Below, piece by piece: positions 12,101 through 25,071 of a stretch of DNA of 64,000 bases (position 1 is its first letter; each line of letters starts with the position of its first letter). Under the pieces are notes generated by a model. That model made no database searches, was not told the origin of the DNA, and saw only the letters and a program-made list of their open reading frames with translations. A program made the position numbers and the translations under genes. The DNA is from Phallusia mammillata (Eukaryota; Chordata; Ascidiacea; Phlebobranchia; Ascidiidae), in the NCBI GenBank assembly GCA_003260075.1, contig QLIY01000333.1:7400-71399 (forward strand), in the 5' to 3' direction.

Positions 12101-14145
12101 CAAAGGTCGATTTTAACAACTGTGAAATTGTATGATCTCCAATGTGTTTGGTAACGACGCTTAAATTTGTAATGAATTGAAAATCATAGCAATTGTTGAA
12201 ACGGTGACAAAAATGGCTTTCAATATATTCTAACTCTCTGACAGTGTTGTTTAGCTCTTGTAGGGGTGCAAAATTCGTTGATGGGTTAACACAGTGTTGT
12301 AGGCAGGCCTGAAATTAGGGAAACGTAAAAGCATAGCCCCGAAACCCGCCTTGAACCCAAAAGTTTATGTAATAAAGATCAAATCGGACCCAAAAGTTGG
12401 ATTTACTAGGGTAAACTTGGGTCATCAATATGCGAAGTTGGACCCAAACCAAGCACGTTATATTCAAATCGAAGTCCCAACCTGATCCAAAAAATTCGGC
12501 CCTATTTGCAATCTGGTTAACAAATCGTTTTGTTATTTAAATCTAATAAAGCAAGAACAAGTCTGAATTTGCGTTAAAAAGCATGAATCATGTCAACATT
12601 TTTAAGTCAAAGTTGTTAGTCGGTCAATAGTAACTAAAGTTGATTTGAATTTTGTACAGGTGTAAAAAAACACATTGAATTTTATGCTATTTTATTGGAA
12701 TGTTACTCTTGTCGTGGCTTGAATTTTGTTTCAAAAAAATCATTTCACATTACCTCAAAGTAAAAATTTTGACCTTTACTCTAAAAAATCGTAACATCTT
12801 TGGTGAGCGATCTGTTAATGACCTGGATACATCAATTGTTTGGGCGAGTAAAAGGTTCATCGGGCTTAATCCTTTAAAAGGAATGATGTAGGGATTATGT
12901 GATATTCAAAAAGCATGTAATCCCACATCAAACATTTTAATCTTAAGAAAAGATGCATTGACGTGCCTCAAGAATTCGCCTGTTTTTTGTGTGCATGTTT
13001 CATAAAGCCATAAATTTGCAAGGCCTGACCATTTTCAAGCTATAAGAACTTTGCATTTGAAGATATGTCATTATCCCGATGAAGGCGTCTCGTATGTGAC
13101 GTCAAAACATCGGTTGTTTATAATATTTTGTTACAAATTGCTGGAAGAGCAATACCTGTCTAGGTTAAGCTTACTTACTTCACATATATTTCGACACGCA
13201 AATGCTAAAACTGATTCAAACGACAAACCAAAATTCGATTTTTTGAAGCAAAACGAAAAAACCAAACCAAAACGCTCGTTTGTGTATTTGACGTTCCAAA
13301 ACAGGCCATAATTTGCTTATATTAATAAATCGCTTTTTTTCAAAGATTTTTTTAACAAAATCGTAATTGATCTTTCCTTGAGTTGAGTGATACTTGCCAT
13401 TAAAAATAGAAACATTCAACCAAAATAAACATGAAATGTGAAATTTAATGCGCTACCTTAGCTTGCTTCCAATATTTGTCACTTAAATACGATGTTATAC
13501 GTTTTCAACGGGCAAGCGCATTATTACCCCCTTTGCATCAAATTTTGAGTTCTTAATCTTTTTTGTCCTTTTTGCAGTTTTGTAAAAAAATATTTTTTAA
13601 CACACTGATTAAAAACATGCACAAAAATTTGCATTATAAATCTCAATGCGAACTCTCGTAAAAATACCACGAAATCGGCTAATGCAACAGTGTAGGCTAA
13701 CCCCTTTACTATGACAAAGTGATGTTTTCCGGTCACACAAGGTTGGAAGTTTTCCTGACGTAATACAAGTTCAATTAAAGGCTTATATTCGATAACGGAA
13801 GTTCATTGGACGTTCCGGTTTTCGGCTGAAATCCATTAAACACAGTTCGACCGTACCAACGTCAGACAGGACCTAATCACGTTCTTCACGGTTTTCATGA
13901 AAAGCGAACATTTCAAAATGTCAATACATTTGGGTTTTACAACGGATATTCCCATTAAATCGATTTAAAATACCGTGAACAATCTTGACATTTGGTTGGG
14001 ATTGCAAAACCTATTTAACGCACCGTTCAAAATCCATCTGATTTACCCTGGCGGATGTCAAATCACAATTCACATCAAAACGTATTGATTTCAGACGCGT
14101 TATTATACAACAGTGTGTTCCAGCTTCAACAATAATAACATGTGG

Positions 14146-14216
<71 letters not shown>

Positions 14217-17200
14217 TTCATTTATTCCACAATTTTATCAAGTTTTAGGAACGATCTGGGCTTTATTTACAAAAAATCTGGTTCGGTCCGGGTTTCGGGC
14301 TTGCACTTTTAGGTATAGGTCGGGACATTCAAGTCTGATTTTTAGGCCTGCATCTCTAACGTTAAGTACAAGAATGATGTTTCCATTGACTGATGAGTAA
14401 AGCTAATGAAAACAAATTAGCTAATGGTTATTAACCCACACATAGATTAATAAAGATTCGATACAATAATGTCCCAACAAACGTAAGCATACAGCATTTT
14501 CAAATTAAACAATCAAACCCAGTGTTGTAAGTTGGGCCGGGTTCGGGCTTCTTAAAAAAAACGGGCTTCAGGCCTGACCTCACACTCTGTGTCAGTATCT
14601 TTTTGAATATTTACTAGTCTAAGTAGCCAGTTGCTGGACCTGACCTAATGTCAAACAGCCCTAAAACGCCTTGTTCAAGACCAATTGTCTATTATTGTTT
14701 ATTGTGTTTGTTGACTTTGTCTTTTATGAGGCTTCAATATACAGACTTGCCAATCAAACCCTAAACGGGCTTCTCAAAAACGATTCGGGTTCAGGCCGGG
14801 TTTCGGGCTCCAATTTCAGGTCCGTTTACAACTCTGATCAAACCACTATTGTCACTAAGGTAATCAAGTACAACAATCCAAACCTGTTGCAAACGTCTTG
14901 TTCTTGATGAGCAACTTGTGATCCATAACTTGGAACTGCGCCAATTTCAGGTTCGTAATTCCAGTGACAGCTCCGAGCATGTAAAAGCTGATATCTGACG
15001 TCGTGTAACCATCTGCATGACAACGTATGACGTAATTGTAACGCAAATGTATTCCCCAAAGATTTTAAAAAAATTTAATTTTTTTGATGAATTTAACTAA
15101 AAGTGTTTTTAAAAATAGTATTGTCGAAGTTTCAAACAAAGATTATACCGTACTGTTACGTTATTTTGGATATCCGAGGTAAGATTTTATTTGAATGTTT
15201 TGAAACAAGTATTTGAAGCCAACCACGCCCATGTCACGCCTACTTTTGGAAATCTCATCGCTAATCAGCGGAAAACGAAAATAAGCGAAACTTAGCTCTA
15301 CCGGGACAAGCTTTTGGAAATGTCAGGCTTAATAATTAATAAACCTGTCTAGAAGCGGTCTGCTGTCTGGCCTTATTGGAAGCATTGCGATGTAACAAAA
15401 TGTATCAGTTGGAACCATTAGCGTTTATTGCTGAACCGAAGCCAAATTTTGCTGACAAGGCAGAAAATATTGTAGTAACACATGACTGACATTTAAAGGT
15501 TGTTGGCACCATTATCAAGCATGTTATGCGTTTTCTTCTTCTTTGAATTAAGTCATGTGCAAATTGTACGATGATTGATCTTGAAACAGAGTTTTGATAT
15601 TTGCAAAAAAACCGGTAATTTCTAAATAAGTTGCTTTTAACCTAGCATTGGAAATTGACAAAAGAAATGTCGAAAGTTAAAAAGTGTATATATATATATT
15701 GGCTTGACAGTTTATTACACAGCTGTTACGTCCAAATTGCGTAAAAAATTTTTGAAAAGGTTTACACTAGAAATAGCTTTACAAGTGATTTTACAACCTA
15801 CAGCTTTCAATTTCGAGGGTGCAATTCTGTTCGTCGAGGGGATATCGGCGCAAATTCATCATACAGGCGAGGTCTGTAGTTACCCTGTAAAAAAATGAAG
15901 CTTATTTTTGTGTTTGAACTTTTACAGATCATTTTGTTGCATACTGAATATTAAACTGTAGAATAACATTGCTTCGAAAATGCTGAATCACGGTTCCGAT
16001 CAAACGGCCCAATGAGTTAAATTGTCATGTAATCATACGTCTTTTAAGTAACACAGCACATAAAATTAATCTTGTTTCCTAATTCGATACAATTCATCAG
16101 TTGCTCATAGTGTTATTTTCACAATAGCTAAGCGCATTTATCTTTCAACAACTTCGTTTCTGATTCCCATTTCAAAATCTTGGCACTAAAGAGATTTTAT
16201 CTTACAGAGTCCCTTGCAATAACAAAATGGCACAGCAGAGCTTTCCTGCCAAATCAATGTTGCAAACAAGATGACACATATGTTTACAAACCTTAATCCA
16301 TAAAATACAGTCCCATCAGGATTAATCCGTAACATTCTGTTTTTGCGTGTGATGGTGTGAATGTAAGATTTCTTGTCGTTGACGAAATAAGTGTCAGGCA
16401 CCTAAAAAAAGGAAAAGTAAGCTTAATATATTCTGCAAATGAAAAATGAATAGTTTTGATACAGGAAGAAAAAGATTGGAATTAAATACAGTTACGTTTC
16501 AATACGTGTAAATAACATTTTTTCCCTCTTTTTGAATCACTCATATTTGTTTCACAAAAAATACTCTACAATTAACATTTATTTTGTCAAAAAGACTCCA
16601 AGAATCACAAGCAACAAAGTAACCGTAAACCACCGGCCAAAAACGTTCACTTATACTGTCAAAACGGGTTACCTACACGACAAGGAGATATGGATACATT
16701 AAAACGACCAAGTCTAGAGTTATATAACATGCTATCGTAGAAGGGGGTGAATAATTATCCATAATGTATGAGATGACATGAGGTGAAAGGTTTAAGGGGC
16801 TAAATGCATGACATAACTCTCTAAGCACGGAAGGTCGATTTAGTCGCAAAATATGCCATGTTTTGGCTTGGTGTGGAAAATGTACTCATACCAAACAATA
16901 AATATCAATCCACATGGAACGCAGCGTCAACCAGTCTTAACTGTTTATGACGTCACCATCTGTATATTATTACGTATTATGTTGCTTGTTTATTTGTTTG
17001 TTTTACTATTTGTAAGTCTGATGCGTATAGCTAACTTGGTCTTGAACATATGTTTCCAATCAAAAATATATATATATATATACTCAGACCAGTTTTTAAA
17101 GTCAAATGTAGAGAAAAAAGTGTTTTAGTCTGATCACAACCGCCAGTACATATGTTTTAACACACACATATTCACGGCAGCCTAAATTCGTAGCGGCAGC

Positions 17201-18967
17201 CTAAGGTTGTACACCTTTTTATTAATCTAACTAACATGATGCAAACACATTAACTTGTAACTAGTATTTGAAAACAATTTATTTTCGCATGCCAGTTTCA
17301 CATGATGCTAACGGGATTTTCAAAGCCAACTAATTGGTCAATATCAGCCCTTAAAATCTACATAATCACTTGAGACCTAATCAACAAATTCAAGTAAAAT
17401 AGAATTGGTTTTCCCCGCTTTCGTGGTAACAAATCAGGAAAAAACAAATAATATGTAGAAACCTTTTTGTGGTAAACCTCCAAAGGGACGAGGCTACTAC
17501 AAAGGCGAGGTCGTGTTTAGTGGTGAATTATCCATTTTGAGTCCATTAGCAGGTCACAAGTAAAATATTTCGATTTCTGTTTGACTGAAATGTCATTTTG
17601 AGTGTGTTGGGTAAATACGTTATTAGATAAGCGCAATTATCAGCTGAAATCACAACGGAACCTTCTTCTTTTAGTCTTTAGTTTCTATGAGTCAAGTTTG
17701 GCATCTTTGTAAATGCCCATGCTAACAATGTCGCTCCAAATGAATTATTTCTATATTCTTGAAAGGTTTTTTTGTAAATGAACGAAATAAACACATGGGA
17801 TTCAAACCCGTACGCCTTTTATAAAACGTAGACTTTCAGGAAAAGTTTTTTTAGACTTTTTAGAATGTTTTTTTTTAGACTTTTATGACAAGTTTCATCG
17901 ACTTTTATGACAAGTTCATCGACTTTTATAATACGTTCATCGACTTTTATGAAACGTTTATCGACTTTTGTGAAACGTTTCATAGACTCTCATGAAATGT
18001 TTGGACTTTTTGGATTTTGGGAAACTTTTGCAGACGCTACAACACTCATTAATCTGGCACCAATAAGAGACGAGATTTGAAAAACAAATCCAAATTTGTT
18101 TTAAGGTTTCCATTTTGTCTCATCTAAACTCAACAGTTCAAGTTCAGACCTCAACCTTTGTAAATTATTGATGATATTTTCGTTCTGTCTCAAATAACAA
18201 GGTCTGTTTTCGTTTCTCTGGAATGCTTCAGGAAAACAAGCGACTTAAAAGGTAATCAATGAAAAAACACGTAAGGAAATTTTTATGTGGAATATTTTAA
18301 AAGATGTTTAAACATGCTGTACAAAAAATGAATCAACTATCTACTGGACATACAACATACTATATTTACAAGTTTGTTTTTAAACAATTTTCATCGAATA
18401 ATCTGCTGTTTTGTCCACAAGTTATCGTCCAATTTAACAGTTTAAACTTTGAAACTGTTTAATCATTATTATTGCATGTTTTCAACGCTGATTTTTAATT
18501 AGGTATTTTATTAGTATCTCGCTAAAGATAATGTGGTCGTTTATTAAACTTATAATCTAAATACAAACTTTAAGGAAAGGTTTATTTCATTACAAGTGAT
18601 CGACCCTTATTAAATAATACTTTAACGGTAAACTGTGATCTTTAAATCCCAAACATGTTAATTTTAGGGTTTATTTTATAAAAACAAAAATTATGTGCAC
18701 ATTTGTAATAGGACTTTAGGCAGGAAAACTCGTTTTGGGTCAAAATAAATAAATATTTAAGCCGCACTTTATTCGCTGCGTGTTAAAGACAAAATATTGG
18801 TTTTTAGGAAGTTAGTAAGAAGATTTTTATGATTAGGAACTTTAGCCACATTCAGACAACTCATTTCCCCCCAAAAAAATCAAGTGAAAAAATCGAAGGT
18901 GGACTATGCATAACATTATTCCAGAAAAGTTGTTGCAATTAATCTCTAGTCGGTTTAGGATCAAAAA

Positions 18968-19023
<56 letters not shown>

Positions 19024-22000
19024 AGAAGTTTCAAACTTGTCAGCTCATTTGTCTTCGCTCGCCACTGGTCGGAATGAATCCGCCGGCGATAATTTAAACG
19101 CAATTACTCCACGTCGTCTTGTCGTGAACTGCGAGGATGAACGAGCGATCGATATTTTTCCGCGGGGAAATCGATTTCGTGCGGCGGCGGCGCGCTTTGG
19201 GGATTACCGAACTACGTTGATGTCCCTGTTAAGCATTTGGCCTTGCTTGTCACCTTGACTTTTTGCAAGAAAATGCTTTTAATTCGCGACAGAAGCAACC
19301 CAGTCGAACTCCTAGTTCGTGTATTTAGGGGACTGTGGGTTATAATCAATATGCTTAGTAGGAACCCGATTTGTTTTATTATCAATGATGGAAGTAGCCA
19401 AAATTATTTGTTTACAATTGAGGCAAACTGTATAATTTGAAGGAGAATATGGTTTGTATCATTAAGTATATAAAACCTAGCTGAAACAAAACTAGTCCTT
19501 TTTTGAACGGACACAAACTATATATCGTTCTCTACTAGGACGGAAAGAACTTAAACGCCGTTCCGGAAAAAGAATGATCGCCGTAACAGAGTTTCATTGA
19601 GCTTCTTAATACAAAGGTGTCACAATTATCATCTTTATCCAAAATATAATATAATACGTATACCTAGTAATTTTCGCATTTTCTTGAACATTTCTATGTT
19701 TATTTCTGGGACTCTGTTACAATGTAGAATAGGACTTTGCTTAATATAATAGCATTATCATTTGCCGAAACGTATGATTAATAAAGCATGTCTCTTTTAA
19801 GTTTGGGCTGTTATTTTCCTTATTAAACTTATAAACTGATCCGTGTATAGTGTTCCAAATTTTTCGACGCTTTTAGCAAATACCGGGTCGTTCCACTAAG
19901 AGAACTATTCATCTTTCATCACTGTATATAAAAACCGCCGACCCTTTTTTCTCTCCTACTTGCCATAAGGACGGTATGATTTAAACCAAACCCAAACGTA
20001 TGCAACGTTTTGACGCACGCCTCTACGTCAAAAGACGAATTCCGTTCTTTAATTACTAGCGCTCGAAATTCGATCAAGGATGGTTGTTTAGGAACCGAAG
20101 AATCGATGAGACGTATTCGATTAGGGAAATCGCCAAGGCCCGACAGGCTTAACTGGATTGTCAGTTAATTTGGTTCCGCTTTGAGCAGGACCCCGAAATC
20201 GTTACCGTCTGTCGCGCCCCGTTTCATCGATGCAACGCTTGTGACAAATTAACAGCGCTCGACCTGGTGTTACATCACAATGGTGAAATCACGGTCAACG
20301 CATTTTGTGGTGTTAACGCTTCGAAGATTACTTGTTGGACAAGCGACGGCACTGGACACTTTACACAATGTCGAATTGAATAAATCAATGCCAAACCTTT
20401 TAAGAAAACTTTGGCTTTCGCCACAACGCGCGTGACGTCACTAGGAAATCTCTCTCTGGCGCATTATTGTGACGTCACATTTCAATACAGCGTTTTAGTA
20501 ACGTGACCCTAGTAGCTATTAATAAAAAGATAGGTCAAATCGTCCAAAGTTACGTAAACCTTTCAAAAAGTTTGCCATTCAGCCACTCAAAAACAACTCG
20601 TCGACCATGTACTTTGGTCAGCCGTTTTAAAACACTTTTAAGTTGGTCCGTATGTGTTAACCACTCGGTCATGTACATCGGGTCAATTTTGCACAACTAC
20701 AGATATCTATTTATCATGCTTGTAAATCTGAAGTAGCTTGAAGCATTTGTTCTTGACTTAATCGCGACAGCATACTTCAAAATAAACAGTACAACGAAAA
20801 TAAACAGTCTTTTGAAAATATGAAACCCATATAGAATGACCAGAAACGATCAATGCAAACTTATTGTTACTAAACTTGAAACTAAACCAGCTTGAACGCC
20901 ACTCACCCATATTTTGTCCACGACATTATTATCCAAAGTCAAGTTCATTGGGATTCCAGTGAAGGCCAAACGGCTGTCAAGCCATTGCTGATGGAAGTAT
21001 AACGTCAAGGTATAATCCTAAACAAATGATCCGTTTAAAAAATCTAAAATTGGTCCTTAAAATCATCATTTTAAAAAATCAAAGAGACATTGCAGTATGA
21101 TTATTTTTCAAAAAATGTTGATTTTTGCTTTTCCTTTTTGATCCCCTTGTAACAAAAAAATTTTCTTTGTGTGTTTTGGAGAGTTTGTACGTGCTTTGGA
21201 AGCTAGGTTTGGTAATGTGTATAGTTTATGCTATAGTCTGTATGTGATTTACATACATTTCAAAAAGAACCGGCGATGACCAGGTTATGGCAAAATATTT
21301 TTCAGATTTATATTAGCTCGTTTGTACTTGTATTTTAAAAAGACAAAGCAAATCGTGTATGCGTATTTTTTATGTCAGTGTATACTAATGATACGAGTTT
21401 ACTATTTAAAGGTTTTGATGTATTTTTGACAATTTTATTGCGCTTTGAACATACGCTTTGCAAAACAGTTGTGGGTATTATTGGGGTCAAAAAGTAGGTC
21501 TTGAAGATGTTTTACTTTATTGAATCATGGCTTGATTAAATGTTTTTTTCATCAACTTACCATGTTAACTTCTGAAACCTTGTCGATGCTTGCTACTTCG
21601 ATGCTCATGCCCACTGATAGAGGGTCAGCTAAAAAAGAAAGACAAAAAATTAATTGTGTACTTCATTTACTAACTTTCCTTAATTACTTGAAACGCAGTA
21701 AAAGACTTATCTAGTTTTAACCCCGCGCAGCTATAATCGCTCGCTAAGCCCTATACCACTGGTCGCAACCATCAAACAATAGAATATCGATTTGAAACTC
21801 GCAAAGTGCAAATTCGGGTAAAACGCCACCACAGGTTAGGTGATGATACACAATAGGTAAAGTTAAAGATTTTTTTTCAGTTTTTCCAACTCATATATCA
21901 CGTCTTAATCTTCTTGCGGTTTAATTTTTTTTCTAATGAGTTGATAAGTCCCTGCCCCACGATGGCTTGTCAAATCCCATCAGCGCAAATTTAATTTACG

Positions 22001-25000
22001 AATTAAATACGCAAAGTTAATCACGTCAACCAAAGGCTCTAAAAAACAATCAGCTATGATTGATGTAGACAAGGTCTATAACCAAGAAATCGTTTTGGTC
22101 TTTGTTATTCCTATATTGTTGTAGCAACAAGAAAATTATTGTTAAAACGTTCAAAAATATTTGTTTGAACAGTTATTTCTTTTCAGATTTCGCAATCAAG
22201 TTGATCCCATGGTAAAACAGTTTATTTGCCTTTGGTAGCCATTTGTCTCACAGAATTATGTGAAAATTTAATCTTCCAGTGAAAAAATGAAGATTGTGGG
22301 GAATACGGTATTTCTTGCAGTTTAAGGGATATTATGTGTTTCTGGACGGGCTAATTATGCTTTGTTGCTTTAACCAACAGCACCATTACCAATAAAATCA
22401 TCTTTTTTGGGTAGATACAATTATGTGCCTAAAGACGTGCATTTAAACATACGAATTGACAGTCGACTTATTTTGAGTACAACGTGTTTAGGAAAAGAAA
22501 AAAAACACTGCCGAAAAACCTTGGTTTTGCCCAGCGGTGAACAGATGCACTTTGGCCTACATAAACAGTTCGCAGACAGAACCGTATGATAGTGACACAT
22601 GGGTTACAAGTGTTTTGGTGCATACTGTCGATTACCACAACGATATCGATCAAAACTTAACACCTCCAACAACATCTGCACAGACTTCAAAGAATGCGAC
22701 GTCACGAACAAGCGATATCATTTGTCACTTTTCACAAAAGACCAAAAAACTAAATAAAAAAACATGTGGCATTTAAACAAAGAAATAAAAGACTTAAAAA
22801 ACAGATTTGGGGGCATATTTTTTCCATTACATTAACAAACAAAAGTTGTCGATTTCTGATTTAGTTTAGACAACAACTCACTTAAAGTAGCGAAATAAAT
22901 CTATAATGTTGCATTTTAAACGTCAAAAGAACGAACATAATTTTCCAATTTTAGGTACAGTTTACCAGTGTTTAAAGACTAAGAACCCGGTGAAAGTACT
23001 GCCAAATATGTAACTTACTTCAGAAAGGAACAAAAAAGTAAAAAAAAAACTCCACAACAAAATTGAGGGTGCAAAAACTGTCTGTTACACGTCCTGTTCA
23101 AAATAGAAATAGAAAAACTTTTCTGTGTAGTTTTGTTGAAATGAACGAACTTTGGAGCAACGCCAGCACTGTCTGCTGGTCACCAGAAACGAAACACCAA
23201 AAAATAAGAAAATATTACTTCAACTCTCTTTAATTTTTTTCAAAAGCGAAACGTTTATGTTAAAAGAAGGTAGCAGAATCCGTTTACCGCTACCCCTCAT
23301 ACACTTGGGAAATAGCAGAGTGATACACAAAATCGAAATTGTCCAATCCGGCGTTAAGCCTGGGGCTTATCTTCTCCATTAGGAAGAACTGACGCCGGAA
23401 TTAAGGCAAACCGAGACATCACTTCATTTTTGAGGTTAAAGTTATTACTTAATAGTTCTTTTGTGTTCATGGGGATTAAAACTAACGACGCTATCGACCA
23501 TTTAAATGCGTTTTGTTGATTGTATTAAAACTGGGTTAAAAAAGTTATCTCTTGACAAAACTAAAAAAGCAAAATTATCTCTTAAACCCAACTTCCATAA
23601 ACCCATACAACGGTAAAATGTGAGCTTGAGTTGAAAAAGTTCACTTATTTGCCCTAAATGTTGCAACATTTGAAAAAATAAGTTTAATCAAACCATAAAA
23701 TATAAATTTAATCTTTTAATAAAATTGTATATTGTTGTTAACATTAAAAAGCCTTTTTGGCAATAAAATATATCTACCAGACAGATATATTACAAGTCAC
23801 CAAATTAAAACTACACTCATATTAAAGGGCCAAGGCGTTTAGATTAACAAGAAATTATGCATTCTATCCAGAAAAAAAGAAAACATTAATCGAACTAAAA
23901 AAAATAGAAACCGTATACTTCTACTGAAACGTTTATCGAGACAGAAAACAAACCCAAGAACTGTTTTGATTTAAACCAATTTATCAACAAAATTAAACAA
24001 AAATCAGTCAACAAAATGACAAAAACATGTTTTAAGCGATGCATGCGATAAAATTAGCCAAATAGTTATAACTTGACTGGCAAACTGCACCAAACAGGTA
24101 AAAAAATAACACGCCAACCGGTTTAAAGCGGAAAATAGTTAACTCAAAATTTTCTGTGCATATTTCCATAAATTTCTAATGGGAATATGCACATTTTTGA
24201 TCACTTAGTTTTAAGATAAAGCCGTCCAAATTTATTCACAGTAGATTGCATAAAACAAAAAAAATTGTACCTGAACATTATGCCTTCTTTGAAAAAGCAA
24301 ACCCACATTTCGTCATTAATTTCAATTTGTGAAATGAAAGACCTATTTTTTTGTTATTTTAGCAAAATGCCACAGTCCATAAAATATTTGAATGACGAAA
24401 TCACAAAAAAAGACGAAATTCCGGTGTGTAATTCTAATAAGTTTTACATTGTACATAAATTTATGAAAACTACGACAGTTTTGCGGCAAAAAGCGTTTTT
24501 GCAAATTTTGCGTGAAACAACCAAACCTAGAATAGCCAAACAACCGAGAAAAGGCTAATTGGCTTGTGACACTAGGACTCTCTAGAGCTTACAGCACATT
24601 TTCGTTTCTGTACCTCCATATTGGGGCCGTAACCTTATGTCGTAACCTTCCCCGAGTAAGCTGTCCAACGTATGTTTGATTCTGGTTTGTAGATCGATGT
24701 CTTTGCCGCTAGTTGCTTCTCTGTTACTAGAAAACAAAATTACAAACTAAAAACTTGCTAGTTTATAAATTTGACGATTGATAAGGCTCAAAAACGCCAT
24801 GTTTTTTTGGGGCCCCCCCCCCAAAACAAAATTACAAACTAAAAACTTGCTAGTTTATAAATTTGACGATGAATAAGGCTCAAAAACGCCATGTTTTTTT
24901 TTTTGGATTAGGGTTTAAGCCATCCAGCATGAAATGCAACTGCGATCAATAGATCCGTATTCTATGATAACAAATCTACGAATGCAATAAAATCGATCAG

Positions 25001-25071
25001 TGTAGCTATCAAATACATGCTTACCTTAGAACTGGAAGCACCAACATCATAAAGGCTACCAAGCCCAACAT
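9182..25071 (-). CDS. GABRB: GABA-A receptor beta-type subunit (Cys-loop chloride channel)
   Basis: Subunit of the pentameric GABA-gated chloride channel. Exons in order: 25071-25025, 24720-24614, 21628-21561, 21017-20907, 16401-16292, 15884-15802, 15012-14884, 12055-11903, 11251-11031, 10390-10136 (loop; donor could be 10130), 10081-9869, 9412-9182; all phases agree, about 575 aa. A signal peptide starts [13 protein letters not shown]. Markers: [25 protein letters not shown], Cys loop C-13-C in exon 15884-15802, [22 protein letters not shown] (agonist loop C), TM1 [15 protein letters not shown]2 [20 protein letters not shown]3 [19 protein letters not shown], and TM4 ending YWTFYNFF then stop. 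TM2 is of the anion-selective type and the TM1-TM2 linker lacks the alpha-type Pro. The 10390-10136 loop exon is less certain: open, basic, in phase, but not conserved. Confidence 0.95.
12292..12514. mobile_element. hAT-type MITE (GGGCC-rich family) in GABRB intron
   Basis: Starts CAGTGTTGTAGG and is rich in GGGCCTGAA/CCCGAA-like words, as in the copies at 14520 and 51521. The flanking 8-mers GGTTAACA at 12284-12291 and 12515-12522 are identical, fitting an 8-bp target-site duplication. Confidence 0.65.
14147..14216. repeat. C70 homopolymer
   Basis: 70 C in a row in a GABRB intron. It is the first C-type run in the window; all runs upstream of it are G. Confidence 0.9.
14520..14836. mobile_element. 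hAT-type MITE, 317 bp, perfect 8-bp duplication
   Basis: Ends CAGTGTTGTAAG and TTTACAACTCTG are inverted repeats. ATCAAACC occurs on both sides (14512-14519 and 14837-14844). It sits in a GABRB intron about 40 bases from the donor of exon 15012-14884. Non-coding and non-autonomous. Confidence 0.85.
17830..18011 (+). repeat. Minisatellite, about 21-bp unit (CGACTTTTATGAAACGTT)
   Basis: Seven or so degenerate copies built on GACTTTTATGA(A/C)A(A/C)GTT(T)CAT. The copies become poorer at both ends. It lies in the long GABRB intron between exons 20907 and 16401. Confidence 0.8.
18969..19022. repeat. C54 homopolymer
   Basis: 54 C in a row in a GABRB intron. The sequence after it (about 19023-19260) is distinctly richer in CG dinucleotides than its surroundings, so the run may join two segments that were not adjacent. 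No coding signal was recognised there. Confidence 0.85.
24727..24906 (+). repeat. Direct repeat of about 80 bp around a C10 run
   Basis: The segment beginning AAAACAAAATTACAAACTAA is present before and after GGGG-C10 (24813-24822), in the first-to-second exon intron of GABRB. It does not touch the exons. Confidence 0.75.
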
